Assembly (NCBI RefSeq): GCF_900143005.1
Contig: NZ_FRCS01000003.1
Span: 434,001-498,000 of the forward strand
Direction: 5' to 3'
DNA: 64,000 nucleotides
Origin: Cryptosporangium aurantiacum
GTDB taxonomy: Bacteria; Actinomycetota; Actinomycetes; Mycobacteriales; Cryptosporangiaceae
In this document: one piece after another, positions 1-7,318 of the stretch
Position numbering within the stretch: position 1 is the stretch's first letter
How the letters are laid out: every line of letters starts with the position of its first letter
Program-made: the position numbers and the translations under genes
The notes under the pieces: model-generated
The model's database searches: none
What the model saw: the letters and a program-made list of their open reading frames with translations, nothing else
What the model was told of the DNA's origin: nothing

Positions 1-803
1 GCATCGCCTCGGGCACGCTCATCACCGCGGTCGCCATGACCGAGCCCGGGATCGGATCCGACCTGGCCGGGATGAGCACCACCGCGGTACGGGACGGCGA
101 CCACTACGTGGTCAACGGCGCGAAGACGTTCATCACCAACGGCATCAACTCCGATCTGGTGATCACCGCCGTCAAGACGGACCCGTCCAAGCGGCACGAC
201 GGCATCAGTCTGCTGGTGATCGAACGGGGTATGCCCGGCTTCGAACGCGGCCGCAACCTCGACAAGCTCGGCCTGCACGGCCAGGACACCGCCGAACTCT
301 CGTTCATCGACGTCCGGGTCCCGGTGGCGAACCTCCTCGGCGAGGAGGGCACGGGCTTCAGCCAGCTGGTGACCAACCTGCCGCAGGAGCGCCTGGGTAT
401 CGCTACCGCGGCCCTCGCGGGCGCGACCGCGGCGTTTGATCTCACGCTCGAGTACGTCAAGGAACGCAAGGCCTTCGGCAAGCCGATCGGCTCGTTCCAG
501 AACAGCAAGTTCGTGCTCGCCGAGCTGGCGACCGAGATCGCGATCGGCCAGCAGTACCTCGACAACTGCGTCACCGCGCACAACGCGGGCGAGCTGTCGG
601 CCGCCGAAGCGTCGATGGCCAAGTGGTGGTGCACCGAGTTGCAGGGACGCGCGGTCGACAAGGGCGTCCAGCTGCACGGCGGCTACGGCTACATGTCCGA
701 GTACCCGATCACGCGGGCCTACGCCGACGCCCGGATCACCCGGATCTACGGCGGCACCACCGAAATCATGAAAGAGGTCGTCGGCCGTTCGCTCGGTCTC
801 TGA
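1..803 (+). CDS. Acyl-CoA dehydrogenase, C-terminal part (5' end outside window)
   Basis: The frame is open from base 3 to the TGA at 801-803, so the gene starts before the window. The visible ~266 residues cover the middle beta-domain (MTEPGIGSDLAG, the substrate and FAD contact loop; then NGAKTFITNG) and the C-terminal helical domain (RKAFGKPIGSFQNSKF, then QLHGGYGYMSEYPITRAYADARI). The end, IYGGTTEIMKEVVGRSL, is the usual FAD-binding tail. Family role: alpha,beta-dehydrogenation of an acyl-CoA with electrons passed to ETF. Chain length of the substrate cannot be read. The permease gene begins 23 bases downstream and may share the transcript. Confidence 0.93.
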   Translation, partial: IASGTLITAVAMTEPGIGSDLAGMSTTAVRDGDHYVVNGAKTFITNGINSDLVITAVKTDPSKRHDGISLLVIERGMPGFERGRNLDKLGLHGQDTAELSFIDVRVPVANLLGEEGTGFSQLVTNLPQERLGIATAALAGATAAFDLTLEYVKERKAFGKPIGSFQNSKFVLAELATEIAIGQQYLDNCVTAHNAGELSAAEASMAKWWCTELQGRAVDKGVQLHGGYGYMSEYPITRAYADARITRIYGGTTEIMKEVVGRSLGL

Positions 804-826
804 CCCCCGACCGGGAGATCGCTGTC

Positions 827-2329
827 ATGCGCAACGACGCACTCACGCAACTCGGAAGACCACCGGCGCCGCCGCTCGTCGAGCGTCGCAGTCCCGGGCT
901 GACCACGCGAGGGCTGGTGGTCCTGCTGGTCATGACCCACGCACCGCTGATCCTGGTCTGGGGCGCGATCCCGAGCGCCTACCAGTTCGGGGGCGTCGTG
1001 GCGACGCCGCTCGTGCTCGGGTTCGGCGGCCTGGTGCTGGTCGCCTACGCGATCGGCTTCGGCGGGATGGCCCGCCGGATAGTGCATCGCGGTGGCCACT
1101 ACGCGTTCGTCACGCACGGCCTGGGCGCCACCGCCGGTCTGGGCACCGCGGTCCTCGCCGCACTGTCCTACCTCGCCCTGCTCGCCTCCTTGCTGGTGCT
1201 GCTCGCCGGGAGCATCAAAGGGCTGACGGTCGGGGTGCTCGGCGTCGATGTTCCGGTCGGTCTTTGCGTGGTGCTCGCGGTCGCTGGGCTGGTCGTCTTG
1301 GAGCGGCTGCGCCTGGCGACGATGATCCGGGTCCTCGTCGCGATCTCCGTCACCCAGGCGGTCGTGCTGCTCTGGTTCGACGGGGCCGCGCTGACGAAGC
1401 CGGCCGGCGGTGACCTCACCTTTTCCGCGCTGGATCCGGCCTGGCTGCTGACCGGCTCGTTCGGGTTGGCCCTCTGCCTGGCCATCACCTCGTTCGTCGG
1501 GTCGGAGATGGGCGCGATGTACGCGGACGAGGTCGCCGATCCCCGCCGCACGATTCCCCGGTCCACTCTCGTCTCCTACCTGATCACCACCGTCGTCCTG
1601 GTGATCACCGGCTTCGCGGTGTCGGTCGCCGTCGGGCCGGAGGACGTCGTCGCCGCGGCCCAGGGCCAGCTGGAGTCGCAGACCGCCGGCGCCGGCCAGC
1701 CCTTCGTGGTCACGGTGGTGGCCCGGCTGATCGGCGCAGCGCACGTGGAGGTCGTCGTCGAGCTGATCACCGCGGCCCTGATCCTGGGTGCGCTGGCCAG
1801 CTGCGCGATGAGTTGCCACAGCCTCGCCCGGCAGGTCTCGGGGCTGGCGCGCGACGGCGTGCTTCCGCGCGTCCTGGCCCCGCGCAGAGATGCCAGGGCG
1901 CCGCTGGCGGCCGGGGTGCTCGCTCCGATCGCCGCCGGACTGATCGCGCTCGTCGCGGTCGCGGCGGACGCCTCGACCGTGACCCTGTACCTGGCGACGG
2001 GTGGCGGTCTGGGCATCGCGGGGGTCATCACGCTGGTCTCACTGGCCACGATCGTCTGGTTCCTGCGCCGCGACGAGGACGAGGCCGGGTTCTTCGGCTG
2101 GGAAGGCCAGGTCGTCGCAGCCGGCTTCGCGATGGTGACGACCGGATTCGTGTTCGTGTACGCGCTCATCCGGATGCCGGACGTGCTGCCGGATGGCGCG
2201 ACCTACGGTTGGTCACTCACCGCTGCCATCCTCGGGGCGTTCCTCGGTGGCATGGTGTGGGCTTTCGCTGTCCGGGCCGCCCGCCCCGAAGCGCTGGCCC
2301 GCCTCGGTCGCTCACGCCCCGGCGACTAG
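827..2329 (+). CDS. APC-superfamily amino acid/polyamine-type permease
   Basis: A 500-residue hydrophobic protein with about 12 membrane segments. The N-terminal stretch SPGLTTRGLVVLLVMTHAPL and the GSEMGAMYADEVADPRRTIPRS segment (the E-x-x-x-P-R-R-x-I-P loop after TM6) are typical of amino acid-polyamine-organocation permeases. ATG at 827 is preferred over the longer open frame from 623 because that extension overlaps the dehydrogenase gene and is not permease-like. Substrate is unknown; the acyl-CoA gene upstream would suit uptake of an organic acid or amine. A decayed second copy of this kind of permease tail is present at 21211-21639. Confidence 0.85.
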   Translation: MRNDALTQLGRPPAPPLVERRSPGLTTRGLVVLLVMTHAPLILVWGAIPSAYQFGGVVATPLVLGFGGLVLVAYAIGFGGMARRIVHRGGHYAFVTHGLGATAGLGTAVLAALSYLALLASLLVLLAGSIKGLTVGVLGVDVPVGLCVVLAVAGLVVLERLRLATMIRVLVAISVTQAVVLLWFDGAALTKPAGGDLTFSALDPAWLLTGSFGLALCLAITSFVGSEMGAMYADEVADPRRTIPRSTLVSYLITTVVLVITGFAVSVAVGPEDVVAAAQGQLESQTAGAGQPFVVTVVARLIGAAHVEVVVELITAALILGALASCAMSCHSLARQVSGLARDGVLPRVLAPRRDARAPLAAGVLAPIAAGLIALVAVAADASTVTLYLATGGGLGIAGVITLVSLATIVWFLRRDEDEAGFFGWEGQVVAAGFAMVTTGFVFVYALIRMPDVLPDGATYGWSLTAAILGAFLGGMVWAFAVRAARPEALARLGRSRPGD

Positions 2330-2355
2330 TACTGCAGCCAGATCCACGAATTGGG

Positions 2356-2988
2356 TTAGTCGCCTCCGCCTGCGCGGAGGATCCAGCCGACCAGCCGCTC
2401 CTCGTCCGCGGTGGACGGCGGCTGTTCCCGCCAGAGATGGTGCTCCATCAGACTGATCGCCGCGCATGCGGCCAGGAGGGAGTCCCGCTCGACGTCCGTG
2501 CTTCCCAACGCGGCGAGCGGTCCGGCCAGAACGTCCGCGAGGCCCTCCTGGACGTCGTATCCTCCGGCCGCGCGAAACTGGGGACTGCGGAAGGCCAGGC
2601 GCAGGACCGCCCGCGCGGTCGTCGCCGCCTCCTGGTCACGGGCTTGGTGGAGCACGGCCCGAACCGCCAGCCGCACCTGCTCACCCGGATCGGCCGACTT
2701 GTCCCTCTGGTGGCGGACGTAACTCACCATCCGACGCGCTCCGTCGTCGGCGACCGCCGCCATCAGTTCGTCCTTGCCGCCGAACGACCGGTAGAACGCC
2801 TTATTCGAGACGCCTGCCGCCCGGACGATCGTCGCGACCCGGAGGTCGCCGGTCGGATGCTCGCGCATCATCGACAGCCCGACGTCGAGCAGGCGGCGAA
2901 CCTCGTCCTCGGCGTCGGCCCGTCGGACCGATAGCCGCCGTTCGACCGCCGAAGCGCGCAGTGACGTCTCGACCTCTGGACCTGTCAT
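2356..2988 (-). CDS. TetR/AcrR family transcriptional regulator
   Basis: A 210-residue regulator. The helix-turn-helix covers roughly residues 30-75: the ATIVRAAGVSNKAFYRSFGGKDELMAAV core is the classic TetR pattern ending in FYRSFxxKDEL. The C-terminal ligand domain is poorly conserved, as usual. It is transcribed away from the phosphotransferase/acyl-CoA dehydrogenase operon starting at 3083. The 94-base gap between them holds a 15-base palindrome (3020-3034) suited to a TetR dimer, so it is probably the local repressor of that operon and of itself. Its 3' end converges on the permease gene. Confidence 0.9.
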   Translation of the reverse strand: MTGPEVETSLRASAVERRLSVRRADAEDEVRRLLDVGLSMMREHPTGDLRVATIVRAAGVSNKAFYRSFGGKDELMAAVADDGARRMVSYVRHQRDKSADPGEQVRLAVRAVLHQARDQEAATTARAVLRLAFRSPQFRAAGGYDVQEGLADVLAGPLAALGSTDVERDSLLAACAAISLMEHHLWREQPPSTADEERLVGWILRAGGGD

Positions 2989-3019
2989 GTGCCGGAGTGT
3001 ACTGTCCGTTCACGGCACA

Positions 3020-3055
3020 GAGAACGCTGTTCTCCGTAGTGCACTTCACGTTCTC
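3020..3055. promoter_or_regulatory. Candidate TetR operator (GAGAAC palindrome)
   Basis: GAGAAC-GCT-GTTCTC at 3020-3034 is a perfect 6-3-6 inverted repeat. A further half site, GTTCTC, lies at 3050-3055. The position, midway between divergent TetR and phosphotransferase genes, suggests repression of both promoters. Binding is inferred, not shown. Confidence 0.6.
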
Positions 3056-3082
3056 TAGATCGCGACGGACGAAGGGTTCCTG

Positions 3083-4102
3083 ATGGCCGACCAGATACCA
3101 ATCCCCGCTCGTCCGCGCGTCGGGGTCGCCGACCCGGAGGACATCCGGCGGCGCGCATCCGCCGCGTTCGGCCGGCCGCTGCGCGAGCTGAGCCGGCTAC
3201 CCGGCGGGCTGTCCAGCCTCACGTACCGAGCCACGGACGAGCGCGGCGCCGCGGTGGTGATCAAGGTGGCGCCCCCCGGGCTGGCTCCCGTTCGCAACCG
3301 GGACGTGTTGCGGCAGGCGAGGGTGTTAGCGGCACTGGAGAAGGTGCCGGGGGTCGCGGTTCCGGCCGTCCTGGGGACGGATGCCGGTACCCCTCCGGAG
3401 ATCCCGCCGCTCTTCGTCATGGAGTTCGTCCCCGGCGAGAGCTACGAACCGCGTCACGTCGCGACCGGTTCCCGGCCATCGGCCGAGCACGTCCGAGGAC
3501 GTGGCCGAGCCGGTGTCCGGATGCTGGCGGCCCTGCACGCCGTGGCCCCGGCCGACCTCGGCCTGGACGAGGCCCCGCTCACCGGGGAGACCGAGGTCGA
3601 GCGCTGGCGGGCGGCGTTCACCAGCGTCGACCTGGCTCCCGAGCTGAGCGAGAGGGCCGGCGAGGTCCACCGCGGGCTCGTCGCCGCTCTTCCCGCGCCG
3701 ACTGGTCCGGCCGTCCTGCACGGCGACTGGCGCCTCGGCAACATGCAGGCCGACGAGGACACCATCCGCGCGGTGATCGACTGGGAGATCTGGTCGGTCG
3801 GCGACCCCCGTGCCGATCTCGCCTGGATGCGACTGATGCACGATCCGGCTCATCCCAGCGCGGCCGCGCCGGAGGCGCCGAGTCTCGAACCGGACGAGGT
3901 GCTCGCCGAGTACGAGGAAGCGGCGGGCATCCCGGTCGCCGCGCTCCCCTGGTTCGACGCGTTCGTCCGCTACAAGCAGGCCGCTGCTTCCGCGCTGCTG
4001 GTCAAGAACGCCGAGCGGCGAGGTGACGTCGACGAGGCCACCGAGCGGATGCGCGTCGGCATCGGCCTGCTACTCGACGACGCCTTCCGCCGTCTGTCCT
4101 GA
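3083..4102 (+). CDS. Phosphotransferase family protein (APH-like; LvaA / ACAD10-11 kinase-type)
   Basis: 339 residues with the aminoglycoside-phosphotransferase fold. Visible motifs are the N-lobe lysine in AAVVIKVAP (about residue 61), the catalytic loop HGDWRLGN (213-220) and the metal-binding aspartate in VIDWEIWSVGDPRADLAW (D233). In this context such kinases are not drug-resistance enzymes. Beside ACAD10/11-type dehydrogenases they phosphorylate the 4-hydroxyl of a 4-hydroxyacyl-CoA, as LvaA does in Pseudomonas putida levulinate degradation. The dehydrogenase gene follows after 10 bases. Specific substrate is inferred from neighbours. Confidence 0.82.
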   Translation: MADQIPIPARPRVGVADPEDIRRRASAAFGRPLRELSRLPGGLSSLTYRATDERGAAVVIKVAPPGLAPVRNRDVLRQARVLAALEKVPGVAVPAVLGTDAGTPPEIPPLFVMEFVPGESYEPRHVATGSRPSAEHVRGRGRAGVRMLAALHAVAPADLGLDEAPLTGETEVERWRAAFTSVDLAPELSERAGEVHRGLVAALPAPTGPAVLHGDWRLGNMQADEDTIRAVIDWEIWSVGDPRADLAWMRLMHDPAHPSAAAPEAPSLEPDEVLAEYEEAAGIPVAALPWFDAFVRYKQAAASALLVKNAERRGDVDEATERMRVGIGLLLDDAFRRLS

Positions 4103-4112
4103 AAGGAACGCC

Positions 4113-5411
4113 ATGCTGGACTTCACCGTCGAATCGGAGTTCCAGGCCAAGCTCGACTGGATGGCCGACTTCGTCCGGACCGAGGTCGAGCCACTCGATC
4201 TCCTCTTTCCCCACGGCGGCGACCCGTACGACACCACGAACACGAAGGCTCGGCGGATCCTGCGTCCGCTGCAGGAGCAGGTGCGCGCGCAGGGTCTCTG
4301 GGCTTGCCATCTGGGGCCCGACCTCGGCGGTCAGGGCTACGGCCAGATCAAGCTCGCCTACATGAACGAGATCCTCGGCCGCTCGTACTGGGCGCCCACC
4401 GTCTTCGGCACTGCGGCGCCGGATACCGGGAACGCCGAGATCCTGGCGATGTTCGGGACCGCCGAGCAGAAGAAGCGGTATCTGCAGCCCTTACTCGACG
4501 GCGAGATCGTCTCCGCGTTCTCGATGACCGAGCCGCAGGCGGGTGCCGACCCGACGGAGTTCGTCTGCCGGGCCTGGCGGGACGGTGACGAGTGGGTGAT
4601 CGACGGCGAGAAGTGGTTCACGTCCAACGCCCGGCACGCCGCCTTCTTCATCGTCATGGCCGTGACCGACCCGGAGGCGGCGCCCCACCGGCGGATGTCG
4701 ATGTTCGTCGTCCCCGCGGGCACGCCCGGCGTCGAGATCCAGCGGAACGTGTCCACGATGGGCGAGCGCGACGATCTGGACGAGGGTATCCACGGCTACC
4801 TGCGCTACCGCGAGGTGCGCGTGCCGGGCGACGCCATCCTCGGTGGCCCCGGCGAGGGGTTCGCGGTCGCGCAGGCCCGCCTCGGCGGCGGCCGCGTGCA
4901 CCACGCGATGCGGACGGTCGGACTGTGCTCGCGGGCCTTCGACATGATGTGCGAGCGTGCGCTGAGCCGTCGCACCAAGGGCGCCCTGCTGGCCGAGAAA
5001 CAGGCCGTCCAGGCGTTCATCGCCGACTCCTGGATCCAGCTCCAGCAATTCCGGCTGCTGGTGCTGCACACGGCCTGGGTGATCGACACCCAGCCGCACG
5101 GCGCCGCCCGGACCCTGATCGCCGCCTGCAAGGTTGCGATGGCGCAGGTGATGCACGACATCGTCCAGCGGGCCGTGCACCTCCACGGGTCGCTGGGCAC
5201 GACGCTGGAGCTACCACTCGCCCAGTGGTGGATGTCGGTGCCTTCGCTCGCGCTCGCCGACGGGCCGACCGAGGTGCACAAGGTCAGCATCGCCAAGCAG
5301 GTCCTGCGCGGCTACCAACCGGTCGACACGTTGTTCCCCAGCGAGCACCTCCCGCCGAAGCGCGCGGCCGCCGCGGAGCGCTATGCCGACGCGCTGAGCG
5401 CGCATGAGTGA
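4113..5411 (+). CDS. Acyl-CoA dehydrogenase, ACAD10/11-like
   Basis: 432 residues; ATG at 4113 follows a GAAAGGA ribosome site (4101-4107), so the upstream open frame is ignored. The sequence runs WACHLGPDLGGQGYGQ, SMTEPQAGADPTEF (FAD and substrate loop), EKWFTSNARHAAF, then the C-terminal PSLALADGPTEVHKVSIAKQ. Where ordinary acyl-CoA dehydrogenases carry the E-G-T-x-E-I-Q tail motif, this one has A-D-G-P-T-E-V-H, the form typical of ACAD10/11 and LvaC-like enzymes that act on phosphorylated 4-hydroxyacyl-CoAs. With the adjacent kinase it probably converts a 4-hydroxyacyl-CoA towards a 3-hydroxyacyl-CoA. The last codons overlap the next gene. Confidence 0.88.
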   Translation: MLDFTVESEFQAKLDWMADFVRTEVEPLDLLFPHGGDPYDTTNTKARRILRPLQEQVRAQGLWACHLGPDLGGQGYGQIKLAYMNEILGRSYWAPTVFGTAAPDTGNAEILAMFGTAEQKKRYLQPLLDGEIVSAFSMTEPQAGADPTEFVCRAWRDGDEWVIDGEKWFTSNARHAAFFIVMAVTDPEAAPHRRMSMFVVPAGTPGVEIQRNVSTMGERDDLDEGIHGYLRYREVRVPGDAILGGPGEGFAVAQARLGGGRVHHAMRTVGLCSRAFDMMCERALSRRTKGALLAEKQAVQAFIADSWIQLQQFRLLVLHTAWVIDTQPHGAARTLIAACKVAMAQVMHDIVQRAVHLHGSLGTTLELPLAQWWMSVPSLALADGPTEVHKVSIAKQVLRGYQPVDTLFPSEHLPPKRAAAAERYADALSAHE

Positions 5412-6147
5412 CCTCTTCGATCTCACCGGGAAGGTCGCACTGGTCACCGGTGGCTCCCGTGGACTGGGCCGGGAGATGGTGCTGGCCTTCGCTGCGGCCG
5501 GTGCGGACGTCGTGATCGCCAGCCGGAAGCTCGACGCCTGCGAGAAGACCGCGGCCGAGGTCGAGGCCATGGGACGCCGAGCGCTGCCGGTCGCCGCCCA
5601 CGTCGGCCGCTGGGACGACGTCGACCGGCTGGTCGACGTGGCCTACGCGGAGTTCGGGAGGGTCGACATCCTCGTCAACAACGCGGGCATGTCGCCACTC
5701 GCTCCCTCGTCGGACGAGACCTCGGAAGAGCTCTTCGACAAGGTCGTCGGGGTCAACTTCAAGGGCCCGTTCCGGCTCGGGTCCCTGGTCGGCCGCCGGA
5801 TGGCCGACGCCGGAGGTGGCTCCATCATCAACGTCTCGTCCTCCGGTGCGCTGATGCCGCAGCCGTCGTTCGGGCCGTACTCCGGGGCGAAGGCGGCGCT
5901 CAACGCGCTGACCACGGTGTTCGCGCTCGAATAAGGGCCGGCCGTGCGGGTCAACACGATCTCGGCCGGGCCGTTCCTCACCGACATCTCCCTGGCCTGG
6001 CCCGAGGAGAACCGGCACCGGACGCGGAGCGCGGTCGGTCGGCCCGGCCGTCCGGAGGAGATCGTCACCACCGCGCTCTACCTGGCCAGCGACGCCTCCA
6101 GTTACACCACAGGCGCGCTGATCCGCGTCGACGGCGGCTTGTTCTGA
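5404..6147 (+). pseudogene. SDR family oxidoreductase interrupted by in-frame TAA
   Basis: The reading frame encodes a normal short-chain dehydrogenase: TGGSRGLGRE (NAD(P) glycine motif), NNAG, the catalytic serine region INVSSSG, and YSGAKAA (Tyr and Lys). It stops at TAA (5932-5934) after FALE. The same frame continues directly with GPAVRVNTISAGPF and ends in IRVDGGLF at 6147, the normal C-terminus. The family has Tyr at this point (E-Y-G-P-x-V-R-V-N), so one base change (TAC or TAT to TAA) explains it. The intact enzyme would be 247 residues. It is either a real nonsense mutation or a sequence error; the rest looks undecayed. Confidence 0.85.
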
Positions 6148-7308
6148 TCAGAACGTGATCGCGCCGCGGAGGTTCTTGCCGGCTCGCATGTCGGCGAATG
6201 CGTCGTTGATGTCGTCGAGCCGGTAAGTGGTGGTGATCAGGTCGTCGAGGCGAAGCTTTCCGCTCCGATACATCGCGAGCAATGCCGGCATCGAGGCCCG
6301 CGGGTTGAGGTTCCCGTACAGGGTTCCCCGGATCTCCTTCACCGAGCCGACCAGGTCGGCCATCGAGATCGGCACCGACGTCTCCGCCAGTGGCGTGATG
6401 GCCACCGGGACACAGATCCCGCCCTTGCGGATCATCGCCATCGCCGTGGTCATGAGTTCGACGTGGAGGACACCGGGAGCGAGGATCACCGAGTCGGCCA
6501 TGACGCCGTGGGTCAGGTCACGAACCAGCCGCAGTGCTTTCTGAGCCGACTCAGCCGTGTGCGTGGCGCCGAATCGCTCGGCGCTCTCCCGCTTGAAGGC
6601 GGCTGGATCGACGGCCACGACGTGCTGCGCACCGGCAAGAGCGGCGCCTTGCACAGCGTTGATGCCCACCCCGCCGACGCCGATGACGACGACTGTGTCA
6701 CCGGGACCCACCGAGGCTCGGTTCACCGCTGCCCCGTACCCCGTGGTGACACCGCACGACACCAGGGACGCGGCGGTCAACGGCAGATCGGCGTCGATCT
6801 TGATGACCGAATCCGCTGCCACGACGACGTGCTCGCTGAAGGTGCCGACCTGCATCATCGCGATCACGGGTTCACGGTCCAGGTACCGGCGCGGTGTGCC
6901 GTCGGTGACCATATTCGTGCTGAACAGCTGGGCGCCGCGATCGCAGATGTAGGACTGTCCGGTGGCGCACCAGCGGCAGCGCCCGCACGAGGGGATGAAG
7001 GAAACCGCGACGTGGTCGCCGACCGTTAGGTCACGGACGCCAGGCCCGATTTCCTCGACGATGCCGGCCCCCTCGTGACCGCCGATCATCGGGAAGTACC
7101 GGGGCTCGGGCAGGCCTGCCCGCACCATCTGCGCCGCTATCTCGGCCGACGGGATCTGGTCGCCCGAGGCGTAGTGATCGTCGGAGTGGCAGATCCCGGC
7201 GATCGACATCTTCACCCGCACCTCACCGGCTCTCGGTGGATCGAGCTCGACGTCGGTCACCTCCCAGTCCTTGCCGACCCCGGTGATGACAGCCGCACGT
7301 GTTCTCAC
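6148..7308 (-). CDS. Zn-dependent alcohol dehydrogenase, NDMA/mycofactocin-type
   Basis: 386 residues of the medium-chain zinc dehydrogenase family. It shows GICHSDDHYASGD (catalytic zinc Cys and the HSDDH signature), GGHEGAGIVEEIG, the structural-zinc cysteines in SCGRCRWCATGQSYICDRG, and the Rossmann motif VIGVGGVGINAVQGA. The HSDDH signature and overall pattern match the NDMA-dependent alcohol dehydrogenases that keep NAD(H) bound and rely on mycofactocin for re-oxidation. Its 3' end abuts that of the interrupted SDR gene. It probably oxidises an alcohol intermediate to an aldehyde. It is a paralog of the gene at 55594. Confidence 0.87.
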   Translation of the reverse strand: MRTRAAVITGVGKDWEVTDVELDPPRAGEVRVKMSIAGICHSDDHYASGDQIPSAEIAAQMVRAGLPEPRYFPMIGGHEGAGIVEEIGPGVRDLTVGDHVAVSFIPSCGRCRWCATGQSYICDRGAQLFSTNMVTDGTPRRYLDREPVIAMMQVGTFSEHVVVAADSVIKIDADLPLTAASLVSCGVTTGYGAAVNRASVGPGDTVVVIGVGGVGINAVQGAALAGAQHVVAVDPAAFKRESAERFGATHTAESAQKALRLVRDLTHGVMADSVILAPGVLHVELMTTAMAMIRKGGICVPVAITPLAETSVPISMADLVGSVKEIRGTLYGNLNPRASMPALLAMYRSGKLRLDDLITTTYRLDDINDAFADMRAGKNLRGAITF

Positions 7309-7318
7309 AGCGAACTCC

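Noticed and set aside
623-826. Longer N-terminus for the permease starting in the acyl-CoA dehydrogenase gene
   Set aside because: It overlaps the dehydrogenase in another frame, is Arg/His-rich and unlike permease N-termini; ATG 827 fits.
746-1819. Long antisense open frames, here and throughout the window
   Set aside because: They are Arg/Pro/Gly-rich shadows of high-GC genes with no domain pattern and no ribosome sites.
3083-4102. Aminoglycoside resistance kinase
   Set aside because: Sequence context (ACAD10/11-type dehydrogenase, SDR) and motif variants indicate an acyl-CoA-linked kinase.
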